From positions 1,005,934 through 1,069,933 of the forward strand of contig OY725494.1 of assembly GCA_963281255.1 (NCBI GenBank): 64,000 bases of DNA, read 5' to 3'. This stretch comes from Aphrocallistes beatrix. Taxonomy: Eukaryota > Porifera > Hexactinellida > Sceptrulophora > Aphrocallistidae. Under the pieces are notes generated by a model. The model was not told the DNA's origin, did no database searches, and saw nothing but the letters and a program-made list of their open reading frames with translations. Position 1 is the stretch's first letter. Each line of letters starts with the position of its first letter. Shown here piece by piece: positions 22,094-32,764 of the stretch. The translations under genes and the position numbers were made by a program.

Positions 22094-22755
22094 TAGGGTG
22101 AGCCAAAAGTTCTGCCACAATACATTTTACTTCATTGATTTGACTAAGATAATTTAGTTTAACTTTAAATCGGATTTCATATATGGAATCTAGCACCCTT
22201 CTAGTTTAGAAATGAACACTATTCATTACGCAAAATATTCTTTATAAAAGTTTTTGACATATATATATATTTATATATATACGTGTATATATATACCCGG
22301 GACTCCAATAATCTGATTTCAAATAGTTCGAAAATAACTATTTCGCTTGATTAAAAATATTTATATCTTCCTAGTTAATACCCCATTGAATTAGTGTTAT
22401 TTCACTAATCGGAACAAATTCACTAATCCGAACGATTTTTTCGATCATTGGCACAGAGCTGTTCGGATTAGCGAGGGTGTACTGTATATACCAGTAATCA
22501 TTAATAAGAAGAACAATTGTTAAAATATAGTCATAGAATATACCTGAATTCGAGTTTTTTTCGTTTCATTTTTATCTTTTTTCTAAACACATTTATGATC
22601 CACCTTGGCCAATATATTAGGAAACACAGGCAATTGGATTGCAAAATAATTAAAATAATCCATATAAATTTCAAGACGAAATGTCAGATGTTAGATTCAC
22701 TTGTGTAAGTATAATACACCAACAAAATTTGTTGCATAATTTTTGACTCACCCTG
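22094..22755. mobile_element. Mariner-type non-autonomous element
   Basis: Right end on the reverse strand: CAGGGTGAGTCAAAAATTAT. Left end: TAGGGTGAGCCAAAAGTTCT. TA is present at both borders (22092-22093, 22756-22757). Its right ~125 bp recur at 39790-39925. A (TA/TATG)-rich run lies at 22258-22298. A decayed pogo-like end (GTTCGGATTAGCGAGGGTGTA) is nested near 22465-22485. Confidence 0.65.
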
Positions 22756-24201
22756 TATGTCCCCGCACGCGAAGATGTCGGCAGATCTTCTTTCTTGAGG
22801 CCCTGGTGGTGATTAAGTACAACAAGCAAACATGAGTCCATGAGGGATGTCTGGAATTAGCACTCTTAATGATCTATTTCTATTTTATGTACCAATATTT
22901 ATCATTTATCATTGTTCAATTTAGTTTGTGCAGTTCACGTTCAAAATGTACAGATCAATTGTCCAGTTCGTTCATTTCAAGTTCAATAAGTTCGTTCGTG
23001 AACCTTTCATTCCCTGCTCGTAGCACCGACAGTGGCACAGATCTATCCATTATACGTAAGAACTAAGATTATGGGAGCCTGGGAGTCAAACAATTTCTGA
23101 GGACCAATACTATATTAATGAGTTAATGAGCTAATTATATCAAAAATTTCAAAATACAGTATGGATTCCACTGCAAACACTCAAGGGTTCATCTTGTTCT
23201 AGTTGATTCTGATTAATGGAAATATTGTTGATGTTATGCCAATTACAACGTAAAATACGAATACATAATAATGAAGTGGTCGAATACTTTTATCCTCTGA
23301 CTGTATATGGGATTAGAACTTTTTGAAGTACATTTTATGGGTCGAACTCAATAGAAAATGCATATTATTCCAGATTTGACCATATAAAGACATATGATTT
23401 AATCCGTGAAATTTATCAACGAACTGAGAATGAACTATACATAGTCCATCAGATTTCCAGTAGAACATAAAATGGTATACTTCCTGTGCGACAAAAAAAT
23501 TCCGTCAAGGAAAATGTTAAACGCGCTACGACGTATCTCTTCGAAAATTAGTGGGGGAACGCTGCCCCCCCTGCAGGCAGCACAGGTAACATTCATGTTG
23601 AAGTTCACAGTGCTGGAGCCAAGATTTTAGAGGTGGTTCGGTTTTTACCATAACAACTGGACCACTTTTGAAAGGTGGTCCGGTTAAATCAATTTAATGA
23701 ATGTGTGAAAGTTCTGATGTTTCCGGAAAGATCTTATTCAAATTTGGTAATGGTAAGGTGAAGGAAGGATGAAAAGCCCTAGATTTTTTGTTATTAGTAA
23801 GGATAGAGTGCTTATCTCTATGACAGTTATCTTCTTAGTATTTATAAAATGAATGGAAACTTTGTTTCTAAATTTAGAACATATGGGAAGGGTAAAATTC
23901 AATATTCAATGCTCCATGTGGTCTTGCTTATAATGAATCGAATAGAGATACGTATTTAAATTTGTGATTGCAATAACTTACAATGACGTCACCGAGAAGA
24001 GAATCTCCACTCGACCACCGAAATATAGTGAAGTGTTATAAACTGGAACTAAGATTGTTTTAATTCTAATCATCTTTAGAATTCTATTGAATATTGTTAT
24101 TGTCCTTCCATAGTCTACTTAATAGTAAGGATTAAAAATCAGCCTGGGTCGTCAGAATACAAAATATTTCCTATTAGTTCTGTGAACATGATTCTTCCAT
24201 C
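22756..24201. other. No gene seen
   Basis: AT-rich sequence without recognisable exons, repeats or RNA genes. Short reading frames here lack family features. Confidence 0.4.
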
Positions 24202-24477
24202 TGCACAGGTCCCGCTAGAGTAAGACAGCTAGCCTAGACTCAAGTACGGTGTGTAATACGCAGGAGGTAACAGTGATGGATCTTGGTCATTACGCACGGT
24301 ACGGTGGTGGGTAGCGCATTGGACAGCGGCTAGGTCCTAGAAGGGCGCGAGTTCGAGACCGGGGTTAGGAACTGAGCAGTTCCTCTGATGAGGCCTAAAG
24401 AGAATTGAAACCCCCACCAACCATCCCCAGCGACAAACACAATCCTAGCGGATAAGTCGCTGCTCCTTCAGTAATAC
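24202..24477 (+). mobile_element. tRNA-like SINE with 12-bp target duplication
   Basis: The direct repeat GATTCTTCCATC lies at 24190-24201 and 24478-24489, the variable-length duplication expected of SINE retrotransposition. Inside are Pol III-type boxes: an A box TAGCGCATTGG (24312-24322) and a B box GTTCGAGACC (24351-24360), spaced as in tRNA genes. A hammerhead-like motif follows immediately. The 3' tail ends CAGTAATAC and is not a poly(A). A ~90-bp leader precedes the A box. No other copy was noticed in this window. Confidence 0.8.
24361..24415 (+). ncRNA. Hammerhead-ribozyme-like motif inside the SINE
   Basis: Order and spacing fit a type III hammerhead. Stem III is GGGGU (24361-24365) with ACCCC (24410-24414). 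The cleavage triplet is GTT (24364-24366). Stem I is a perfect 7-bp hairpin AGGAACT-GAGC-AGTTCCT (24367-24384). The core CTGATGA is at 24385-24391 and GAAA at 24407-24410. Stem II fails: GGCC faces AATT, giving two G-U and two C-A pairs. Probably a decayed ribozyme; activity of this copy is doubtful. Confidence 0.65.
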
Positions 24478-24489
24478 GATTCTTCCATC

Positions 24490-25552
24490 CTGAAAGTTAA
24501 TGTTGGTCCAAACCTCTTTTTTTTCACCGACTGAATTTTTCAAACCAATAAACGTACAGTCGAAGTAGTTTTTTCGTCCAATTGATTTCATAGCCTCAAC
24601 AAAAAACGACACATAAAAAACGCGACTTTTGTAATGGAGTTACTATTACTATTAAAACAATGTTTACAGGGGCCTAGCGACAAAAATAATAATAAAAAAC
24701 AGTAATTGACGAGAAATCCTGCGGTAAAAAAGACTCTTCTTGTAAACTTCTAAATAGTATCATGTGATAGTAGTACTTACTTTCAAATTTCTTAAGTTGA
24801 TATTTATATCGTGAAAACAGCGAAAACTAAATTTATTTTCATTATTTATTCAAATCTCATCAGTGTATCTAGTATACTACGTAATTAACATTTCATAAAT
24901 AATTATAATAATACTGTAAATATATTTACACAAATTTGCACTACAACAACAACAACAATAATAAATGTAAAAATGCTATACACACTTATTAAGAGTAAAT
25001 AATAAATAGTATTTTGATGCTACAATATCTCGGACTGATATTAATCGCTATGACTAATTGAACTTCTAATTTGTAGTAGTCTGCATTAATCTGCTTAAAC
25101 CGCTAATTAGATTAGATGAAACTATTATAACATATAAATACATCGATATTTTAAGTTGATATTACTAATTAGTATTCTCCTAACTTAGAGAATGCATGTA
25201 TATTATGAAGTTTGCTTCTATTTGCTACAAACACTTCATTATTATTTACTTTGCCATCTCTAATTCTTTTAGAATTTTGAGCTCTAAACTTAACACTACT
25301 ATTCTATTATTATTACAAACTCCAGCTACTTTATCATCATCTCCTGCTATACCATATGGACCATTCAACTCACTCTTACATTCTTTTTCATAGTTATGAG
25401 TTAACGAAACGCTTCTTTACCTGTGTTTAATAACCTCATCTGCCAAACTAAATTCTCAGGAACACATTCCCTTTTCAAAAATCACAATGTTACTTCCCAT
25501 TCTTCCTTCCTTATACTTTATCGAACCTAGTTTCTGCAGTATGAAGTAACTA
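24490..25552. other. No gene seen
   Basis: AT-rich sequence with an ACAACA/AATAAT-rich patch near 24943-24965. No exon or RNA gene recognised. Confidence 0.4.
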
Positions 25553-25677
25553 CAGTAGTACCTGCATAATCCAACACATCGTTTTCTACCGTAACTGGCG
25601 TTGGAATAGAAATTGCACTGTATAATCCGACAGTTTTTTCGTTTCCCAAAGGGTGTTGGATTATGCAGTTTCTACTG
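25553..25677. mobile_element. Short TA-flanked MITE
   Basis: Ends CAGTAGTACCTGCATAATCC and, on the other strand, CAGTAGAAACTGCATAATCC. TA on each side. 125 bp, pogo/Tigger-like. Confidence 0.75.
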
Positions 25678-26994
25678 TATGTCTTGTAGAGCTTCATTCC
25701 TATCTATTGCAGTAAATCTTCTAGATGAGATGTGTGGAACTGAGAAATGTAATAAGAGCATCTAGAATTTTTCTTGTTCATCTTTGGTTTTATCCTTGCT
25801 TCAATTTGACTATGAGATTCTGCTCTATCGTTCTTCTCTATGCAACCCATATGATCTGCTCATCATATCTTTTATCTGTTTAATTCATGTCTGTACTTTG
25901 CTGAAGTAGCTGAACTTCATCTCATATAACTCTATCAGCAGTTGTCACTTATCATATCCAAATCAAAAAGTTGAAGTGGATTTGATAAGAAGTTCTGCTC
26001 TTGAAAATGGATTGGAATGGAGTTAAGGTTCACTTTTAGAAATAGTGAAGGCATTGTTTGCTGATAATTTTAGTTAATACTGGACTAATTAGTGCATACT
26101 TATTGCATATGAAAAGTATTGATATCATGAGCTGATAATTGTGTAGTATATCGTAGTGAGGAGAGAGACAAATCATAGAATGAATGGTAGGTTTGTGGCT
26201 AGTTTCTTTGAAACATAATTGTATCATGTTCTGAAAAGATATCTTTTTGTGTAACTTGGATTACAACTAGAATTCACTTTCAGTGTTCTCTACGTATAGA
26301 GAAGATTTAGAAGCGACTCATTAAAGTGGCTAGACTAATTATGTAAATCACTACTGTGATTACAACGACAATAATAAGCTATCGACATACACTGAATGAC
26401 ATTAACATTCACCAAGTTCTATGTATTCTTCCTAAATTTGGACACTTAATGGATGAAGATATAGAAGTATTCAGAGGAGACTAGATTTGTCAACGTGTAA
26501 GATATTTTGGGGTTTATTTTATAATTTATGATTGTGTATCTTGGAATAGAACATTGTATGATTTAAGAAATTTAGTATACTATTTTGATTTAAAATATGT
26601 TCTACTATACTGTAAGAATAAAACTTCTTAGCCTCAACATAAGAGGTTCCTACGGCTTTTTATATTTCAGTGTGGAAGCGGTGCCAATGATCTAGATTTT
26701 ATTCACTTCCGGGTTACATATATTGGTAGATTTTTCTGTACTATGCTTCCTATATTATTATTATATGATTCAACAATCTACAGGTAAACCTCCGAGATGT
26801 GATGCTTGGGAGGTGCATGTGCCAGCTCTCAGAGGTTCACAGTGTATTATTTACAAAGTAGGAATTTCAATCGGTATAATGCATACATGCCAACATGAGC
26901 CATTATAAAAGTGGGACTCGTTGAATTTCGCGGGACATAGCGGGACGCAATAGAAAACTATACGTACATAGAATTAAAAAAAGCAGAACATGCT
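25678..26994. other. No gene seen
   Basis: AT-rich; no exon, repeat or RNA gene recognised with confidence. Confidence 0.4.
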
Positions 26995-27257
26995 CCCAAC
27001 GGTGGACATTGGGTTTGGGATGTAGAATTTGGATGTCATTTTTCGAATATATATAATAAATTCTTATTTTACTTTTGTTTATAATAGATATATACATAAA
27101 GTAAAAAATCCTAAATAGGCTAGAAACTAGCCTCCAAACTTTGAAATGTGGTTTTTAGGGGTATATAATTTGAATGTCAAATTTTCGACTCTGCTCAAAA
27201 CTCTGCGGACACAGTTTCCACAAGCCGCGCAGCGCAGGCAAGCGAAGCAAGCTTGTC
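26995..27257 (-). repeat. Repeat family A, degraded copy
   Basis: Has the TTTACTTTTGTTTATAATAGATATATA block and the closing GCCGCGCAGCGCAGGCAAGC end, with several substitutions relative to other copies. Confidence 0.65.
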
Positions 27258-27512
27258 TTCTTTTAAAATTATTCAGATTATGATTCATACAAAAAGTATT
27301 TAATTCAGAGCAACTATAATTGATCACTACAATTTAACCAATATTCTCAACAGTTTTCTCTTCGACTGAGATCCATTCAATGCAATCCTAAAAGCCTGGT
27401 ATGTCCATTAATTATTATTCAATGCTTAGGCTTAGTCTAACTGTATCACTATTTGTTTGTTTATTTATGCCCTACTCTATTTTTGTACATCCATATTAAT
27501 GTGTGGGTGCTT

Positions 27513-27839
27513 TCAGTTTATTTCTTCCTTTGATAGAGTTTCCTTCAGCTCTTTAATCTCCACTTCAAGTTCATTCTGCTCACTCAGCAAATATTCTTTA
27601 CATTTTTCTAAACTGCTCAGCTCCTTCAACTTTTTCTCCCGACTCATCATTGAGTAGTCTCTGCCACGAAGTCTTCTTCGATGCTTTTTAATTTCATCAA
27701 ACACACTTCTTAAATTATTGCTTTCCACAATGGCAATTAGTTCATTGAATGGCATTTCTTTCAATTGTTTTTCACTTTCAAAATACACCATGTAACTCGG
27801 TTTATTTTCTAATTGGAGTATTGCAATCTTCTCGGCCAT
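27513..27839 (-). CDS. Small Maf-like bZIP protein with altered DNA-contact residue
   Basis: Single-exon frame, 108 residues, ATG at 27837-27839. Residues 29-50 (MPFNELIAIVESNNLRSVFDEI) look like the Maf extended-homology region. The basic region is 51-70 (KKHRRRLRGRDYSMMSREKK), with leucines at 77, 84, 91 and 98 forming a heptad zipper. The spacing matches the bZIP rule N-x7-R-x9-L-x6-L exactly: position 59, R67, L77. Maf proteins carry NRGYA there; here the invariant Asn is Gly59 (GRDYS) and the usual SCR reads MSR. It would act in the nucleus as a dimer. With this basic region it may bind altered sites or act as a dominant inhibitor; that is inference. No large activation domain, as in small Mafs. 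Confidence 0.75.
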   Translation of the reverse strand: MAEKIAILQLENKPSYMVYFESEKQLKEMPFNELIAIVESNNLRSVFDEIKKHRRRLRGRDYSMMSREKKLKELSSLEKCKEYLLSEQNELEVEIKELKETLSKEEIN

Positions 27840-28470
27840 GTTCTTCTTCTCCTTAATACTTATTTCGAAGCGAGTATAATATTTTTAACATTTTTGTGCA
27901 TTTATTATATACAGTTTGTTATTATTCAATGTTGTCATACTTCATTTATTATATTACCCTCATATTTTCTTGTAATCAAGAAGTTTAGGATGCTCACTAG
28001 ACAATCAAAGCTTCGATATTAATGCGTAACTCACGTATAACAATGTGTGTAATAATTGTAATAAATCTGAAAGTGAAATTTTTCTGAAAGACTTAAATAT
28101 AATGTTGCTGGATATATTTGTGAAGAGGATAACTTATCATTTCTCACCAGATTGGATCATATTACATTGATTACAGTTTCAGGTTTTACTTTTGATAAAT
28201 TTCTTTTTTTACTCATTTTTTTGATACAATAAAATGAATATGTTATTTGCAGCCGCCTCAAAAAGACAAAATCCTATCACAGACGAGATATGAAGTGCTT
28301 TTAGATTCTTAGATGGGGACACTAGTATATTTAGAATTATATTCCGTTATGAAGTATAATCCTAAGAATGTGAGGTTACAGTCTTATCCCATGTACATAA
28401 ACTGAATCCAGCTATTATCTGCAATTACTGGTTGGATTCAAAATCACACGGAATTCAATTTATCATTCAA
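27840..28470. other. 5' flank of the bZIP gene; no gene seen
   Basis: AT-rich, without recognisable coding sequence. The promoter of the minus-strand bZIP gene should lie in the first part. Confidence 0.4.
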
Positions 28471-28985
28471 CAGGTCCTGTCACGAAAAAAATGGTCCGGG
28501 GCCAAAAAAATAAATTTTGTGTCATTTAATTACGTACACTAAAGTAGTCCTCTCCTCATAGGATGTGATGACATTACAACAAGTATGTAGAAGTTTTACT
28601 ATTGCGTCCCGCCATTTCCCGCAAACTACAACGCTACGCCCTGCTTTTATCATGACTCAAGTTGGCATTATTCATGTTAAAAAATGTCTGTCGGTAGACC
28701 GATAGTGCAGCTAACTTGGCACGTGAGATATGAATATTGATAACTAAAATTTCGCAGCGTACGGAGATACATACATACATATGGACGGATGTGGTACACC
28801 GTCCTTGCCATAGGGGCATCTTTCTAACTAAAAATGGTCCTCCGGACTAGATTTAGCAACCAAAACTGATCTCTCGGACCAAATTTGGCAGCTAAAACTG
28901 GTCCCCCCGGACCAATTTTGGCGACCAAAACTGGTCCGGGGGGACCAAATTTAGCCAGGGGGGACCAATTTTGGCCTGACAGGCC
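28471..28985. mobile_element. Repeat element C, copy 1
   Basis: Short ends CCTGTCA and TGACAGG. The right part is a ladder of alternating CCAAAACTGGTCC and GGACCAATTTTGGC units (about 28830-28975). The block GTAGTCCTCTCCTCATAGGATGTGATGAC is shared with the second copy at 49915-50893. Class unknown. Confidence 0.6.
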
Positions 28986-29103
28986 CACCTATAGCTTCTT
29001 ATTTGTTATTAACACAAGCAGTCAGATTTCAAGTTTAGAAAATGAATATAATCGATCACTAGTATGCATTGAGATAGGTCTAGTCCCTATTGATCATCCT
29101 TAC

Positions 29104-29630
29104 AATTAAAACTCAATTAATGTTTGTGTGTATATATATACAAGCGCGCTTGGCTTGCTTGCGCTGCGCGGCTGGCGAACACTTTGTGTCCGCAGGTAGA
29201 TAACATCTCTAAATACGTCTGTCTTACTGTTATAATCGATATCACTCTAAAAATCACCAAATTTTTCAATTTTTGATGCGTAATGATGACGTCATAACAG
29301 AGTGATAAGTCATTATTTTTTATGATAGTTGCATCATCTATGAGATATATTAATACACACATTTTATTAATATTTCAGCCTTCTATCACCTAAAATGGCT
29401 GAGTTATAGTCGATAAACTGAAATTTCTAATAATTAAAAAGTGACAATGACGTCATAATTCCATGATGAGTCGACATCTTCGTATGAGGTCATACTTTAG
29501 TGGAGCCATATCCAAAAGACTCCCACTTGCCAATAATCAGCTTTATGTGCCTCTCAGTTTCTTCAATCAATTCGTTACAGAGATATATATACACACATAC
29601 ACATAGTAAATCGAGTTTTAATAGAGTAAG
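29104..29630 (+). repeat. Repeat family B, copy with both outer inverted repeats
   Basis: Outer arms are AATTAAAACTCAATTAATG on the left and the complement of TTAAAACTCGATTTAC on the right. The core starts ACAAGCGCGCTTGGC and ends CAATTCGTTACAG. It has two palindromic TGACGTCA sites. Non-coding. See 48731-49274 for the family description. Confidence 0.8.
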
Positions 29631-30003
29631 CAGGGTTTCATACAGAGAGTGGTAGAAGGGGGGGCACTTGCCCCCTACTCATTCAAGTGCCCCCACTAGA
29701 AATATAATGAAGCATTAAATGAAGGGATGTGATCTAGTACCTGCCCCCTTCAAAATTTAGATATCCCAGAATCCGTGGGTATTTCCATATGGGATGGGAA
29801 TGGGAATGACTTTAAGGCTATGGATATTCCTACATATGGGTTTCTGTGAGTTTTCCTGTGGATTTCTGTGGGGTTTCCAGTGGGTTTCTGGGGGTTTCTG
29901 GGGGTATTCCCACAGAAATCCTGTTAGAATGGGTATTGAAATTCTATTCCCACGGCAACCCTGCAGATTGCCCCCTTGCATGCAAATCCTGTATGAAACA
30001 CTG
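29631..30003. mobile_element. hAT-like MITE with nested GGGAATGGG-rich element
   Basis: Ends CAGGGTTTCATACAG and CTGTATGAAACACTG. Between them is a TTTCTGTGGGGTTTC-rich insert that ends CACGGCAACCCTG, related to the sequence at 39674-39770. It interrupts the right arm of the family B copy (GTAAG on both sides). Confidence 0.6.
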
Positions 30004-30269
30004 GTAAGGATGCGTATTCACTGTTAGATTTTTGCATATATACGACGTTTGGCTAGACATTGTTCTTGTAGGTTGAAAATAATAATCTATGTAGGATATT
30101 GATTTCATCAAATTCCAACTCTAAATCGATCGGACATTGCATTGCTGATTTATTGGTATTCAAAAATTATATTACATATATGCCTACCGTACCGCTTTTT
30201 CACTCTTCTTATTATAATATTATAATTATAATTTTCTAATTTATTTTATAATATTCTAATTTATTACAT
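30004..30269. other. No feature seen
   Basis: AT-rich spacer between two repeats. Confidence 0.35.
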
Positions 30270-30743
30270 AACAAGCACGCTTCGCTTGCTTGCGCTCCGC
30301 GGCTTGGGGACACTGCGTGTCCGCAGAGTCGCCCTGCGGGCGCATGGAGTTACTCAATCTAACATATTTTGGGTTGTGGGTTTGAATTTTTTTCCTTTAT
30401 ATAAATATTGTAAACAAAGGTCAACAAATAATTTCTCATATGGATCCGAAGATATAATATTCGAAATCTACAGCACTTAAAACCCCATGTCAACCGTTGG
30501 AAGCTAGTCTCTAGCCTATTTTTGTAATTTGTTTACTTTATGTACCTATTGTAAACAAAAGTAAACAAATTGATTATCAAATTTACTCGAAAATATGATA
30601 TTCAAAATCGACACCTCTGGAAACCCCATGTCAACCGTTAAAAGCAAGTTTCTAGCATATTTTTGAGATTTGTTTACTTTATGTATCTATTGTAAACAAA
30701 TTAATTATCAAACTTACTCGAAAATATGATATTCGAAATCACA
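30270..30743 (+). repeat. Repeat family A copy running into (CA)n
   Basis: Starts ACAAGCACGCTTCGCTTGC with two internal GTAAACA-bearing units. The 3' end is replaced by a CA microsatellite. Confidence 0.8.
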
Positions 30744-30746
30744 CAC

Positions 30747-30808
<62 letters not shown>
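30744..30808. repeat. (CA)n microsatellite
   Basis: An almost pure ACAC run of about 65 bp. Confidence 0.95.
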
Positions 30809-30812
<4 letters not shown>

Positions 30813-30819
30813 TAACCAG

Positions 30820-32086
30820 TATGCTGATGCGTTGAAACGAGATGTTAAGTTCTCTGTCACCCTAAGCAGCAATTCTACATACCTCTCTCCCCATCTCGAT
30901 TCATGGAGAGAGAGGACATTGCGAGCTGCGTGGCCATCAGAGTTTTGTTTCTTGGAGAGGTAGCGACGCAGTATGGACAGTGGATACCTTACAGGAAAAG
31001 CTTGCAGTGATGGCTGATCTTTATATAGATCGGTTTAAAGAGGAGATATGAAATTAGTCTGATCCCTTCTCTGACTTAGAGAACCATTTCTTGATCGGTG
31101 TCTCTAACGGCTACCTTCAGTGCCTATTCTACTTCATTCCCTATGAGTATTCGGCTCCTATCTTGAGTCCACAAGTCGAAAGATGGGAAAAATTAACTTT
31201 ACACTGCAGAAACTCTACTCGCTTCCTCCCGACCTTGATAACTTGGAGGATTTAACTGTTCTATTCTCTGCTGGCTGTTAGTGCAAGTTTCCCTCTCTCT
31301 CCGGCGTTCAAGAGCTACTTCCCGGGTCTACAATATACCTCCGCATTCATATCAAGGAAGTATATGACCTCCCACCTAACATCAAGTCTGTGTTCTGTCA
31401 ATATAGAGTGTGGGGCTTTGAAAACGCGGTCACAGCCGGAATTCTCACGATTTTGTAAACCAATATATTCCTGATGTTTTTTCTCATTTAATCACATTAG
31501 AATATTCGAGATAGAAGTCACTGATGAGTTTGTTGACTACTGCAGGGAGGGAGTACTCAGTATTGAGGTGTTGGGACACAGGATGGCAGTTAATAATGTT
31601 TTCAATTTAACAAAGTCGATACCTGTTGAAAATAACCAGGATCCGGAGACGAGGTTTCTAGAGAGCCAACTCGGCCGTCTTTCAACTCGCTTCCATGCAA
31701 GGGCCAAATAAAGGCAGGTCGATGTTCCACTCTCCCAGGTGTTGGCTCTCCTACTGAGTGTATGAAGAGAAAATCATTTCCGATGCCTCCTGGGATTCCT
31801 GACTTCAGAACTACAAAAGTGGCAGAAGTGGCATTCAAACTTGATGACAGGTGTTAGTGGAATTTAAAGCTGGAAACAAAGTGGGAAAGGTACGGTACAT
31901 CGGTCAATTTCATCACGGAAAGAGAACGAGACTTGGGTTGGCTTACAGCTGACAGAGCCAGCTGGTAAGAATAACGGGACTCTGGATAGTATATTTTACT
32001 TCGAGTGTAGAGATAAACACGATTCATTTGTCCCTATTTCTAAAGTATTGAAAGTGTTGGAAAATAGAAACCATCCTGATTCCTGA
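30820..32086 (+). pseudogene. Kinesin-3 (KIF13-like) C-terminal region, pseudogene
   Basis: Translated in shifting frames, this gives DPFSDLENHFLIGVSNGYLQ (near 31070-31125). Then come IHIKEVYDLPPNIKSVFCQY (near 31345-31405) and, after a 46-bp GT-AG intron (31455-31500), FEIEVTDEFVDYCREGVLSI followed by EVLGH. The end is a CAP-Gly-like block with GKVRYIG and EPAGKNNGTL (about 31895-31990). This order matches the tail of KIF13-type motors, membrane-cargo transporters with a terminal CAP-Gly. In-frame stops (near 31060 and 31279) and a frameshift inside the CAP-Gly make it a pseudogene, unless the assembly is wrong. It keeps an intron, so it is not a processed copy. The motor half is absent. 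Confidence 0.8.
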
Positions 32087-32260
32087 CACATGAATCAACG
32101 ATTTTTATTGTTATTTTAACATCCCTCTAAAAGGAATAGAATATGTTTAATTTTCACATTTTGTGTTGTAGGATAACTTTATATTGGTGTGAATAGTTTT
32201 ATTTTGACAGATGCGATCAAAATGTGGATTTATTTTTCAGAAAACGAATTCGATACTTAT

Positions 32261-32452
32261 ATAGTCGACTCCGCTTTATAGGGTCACTTCGGTCAGAGGA
32301 CATTTTTCCCCAATTAAGGGGATAACCCTATTAACTGAAAATATTTTGTATTAGCTTCTATGTGTGAGAGCTATTCCGGTCTTGCCAAAAGTGGCCCGAT
32401 TAAGCGGTTGACCCGATTAAACAGATACCACATTAAGCGGAGTCGACTGTAT
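32261..32452. mobile_element. TA-type MITE with GTCGACTCCGC ends
   Basis: Left ATAGTCGACTCCGCTTTAT; the right end on the other strand is ATACAGTCGACTCCGCTTAA. 190 bp, no coding sequence; pogo/Tigger-like ends. Confidence 0.7.
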
Positions 32453-32764
32453 AGAAATGTCTAAAGCTAATAATTTATTTAATAGCCGTTGTTTTCTCTT
32501 ACCATTTGGCAAATTCAGAGATAAATTTCCAAACCATCATTTAGTAAAGTTATAATTTATGTATTTAAGTATGTGGAAGATATATTATAATTATAGATTT
32601 CTCATTGGAGATCTATACCGTGTTTTGTACAACCTTATGTCTTCCATATGTCCCTTACTACTCTAATGAGAAAATAACTTAGCGAAAGCAAGACACTTAG
32701 TTGGCTACAACAACATTGATTCATAGATTGATGAGTACTGTATTGTATTTTGATAGCTCATTTG

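Noticed and set aside
24312-24360. A tRNA gene at the A and B boxes
   Set aside because: The boxes fit Pol III promoters but the arms do not fold as a cloverleaf, and the unit sits inside a SINE with its own target duplication.
30744-30808. CA repeat as part of a CRISPR-like or satellite array
   Set aside because: It is a plain dinucleotide microsatellite; no array of spaced repeats exists in the window.
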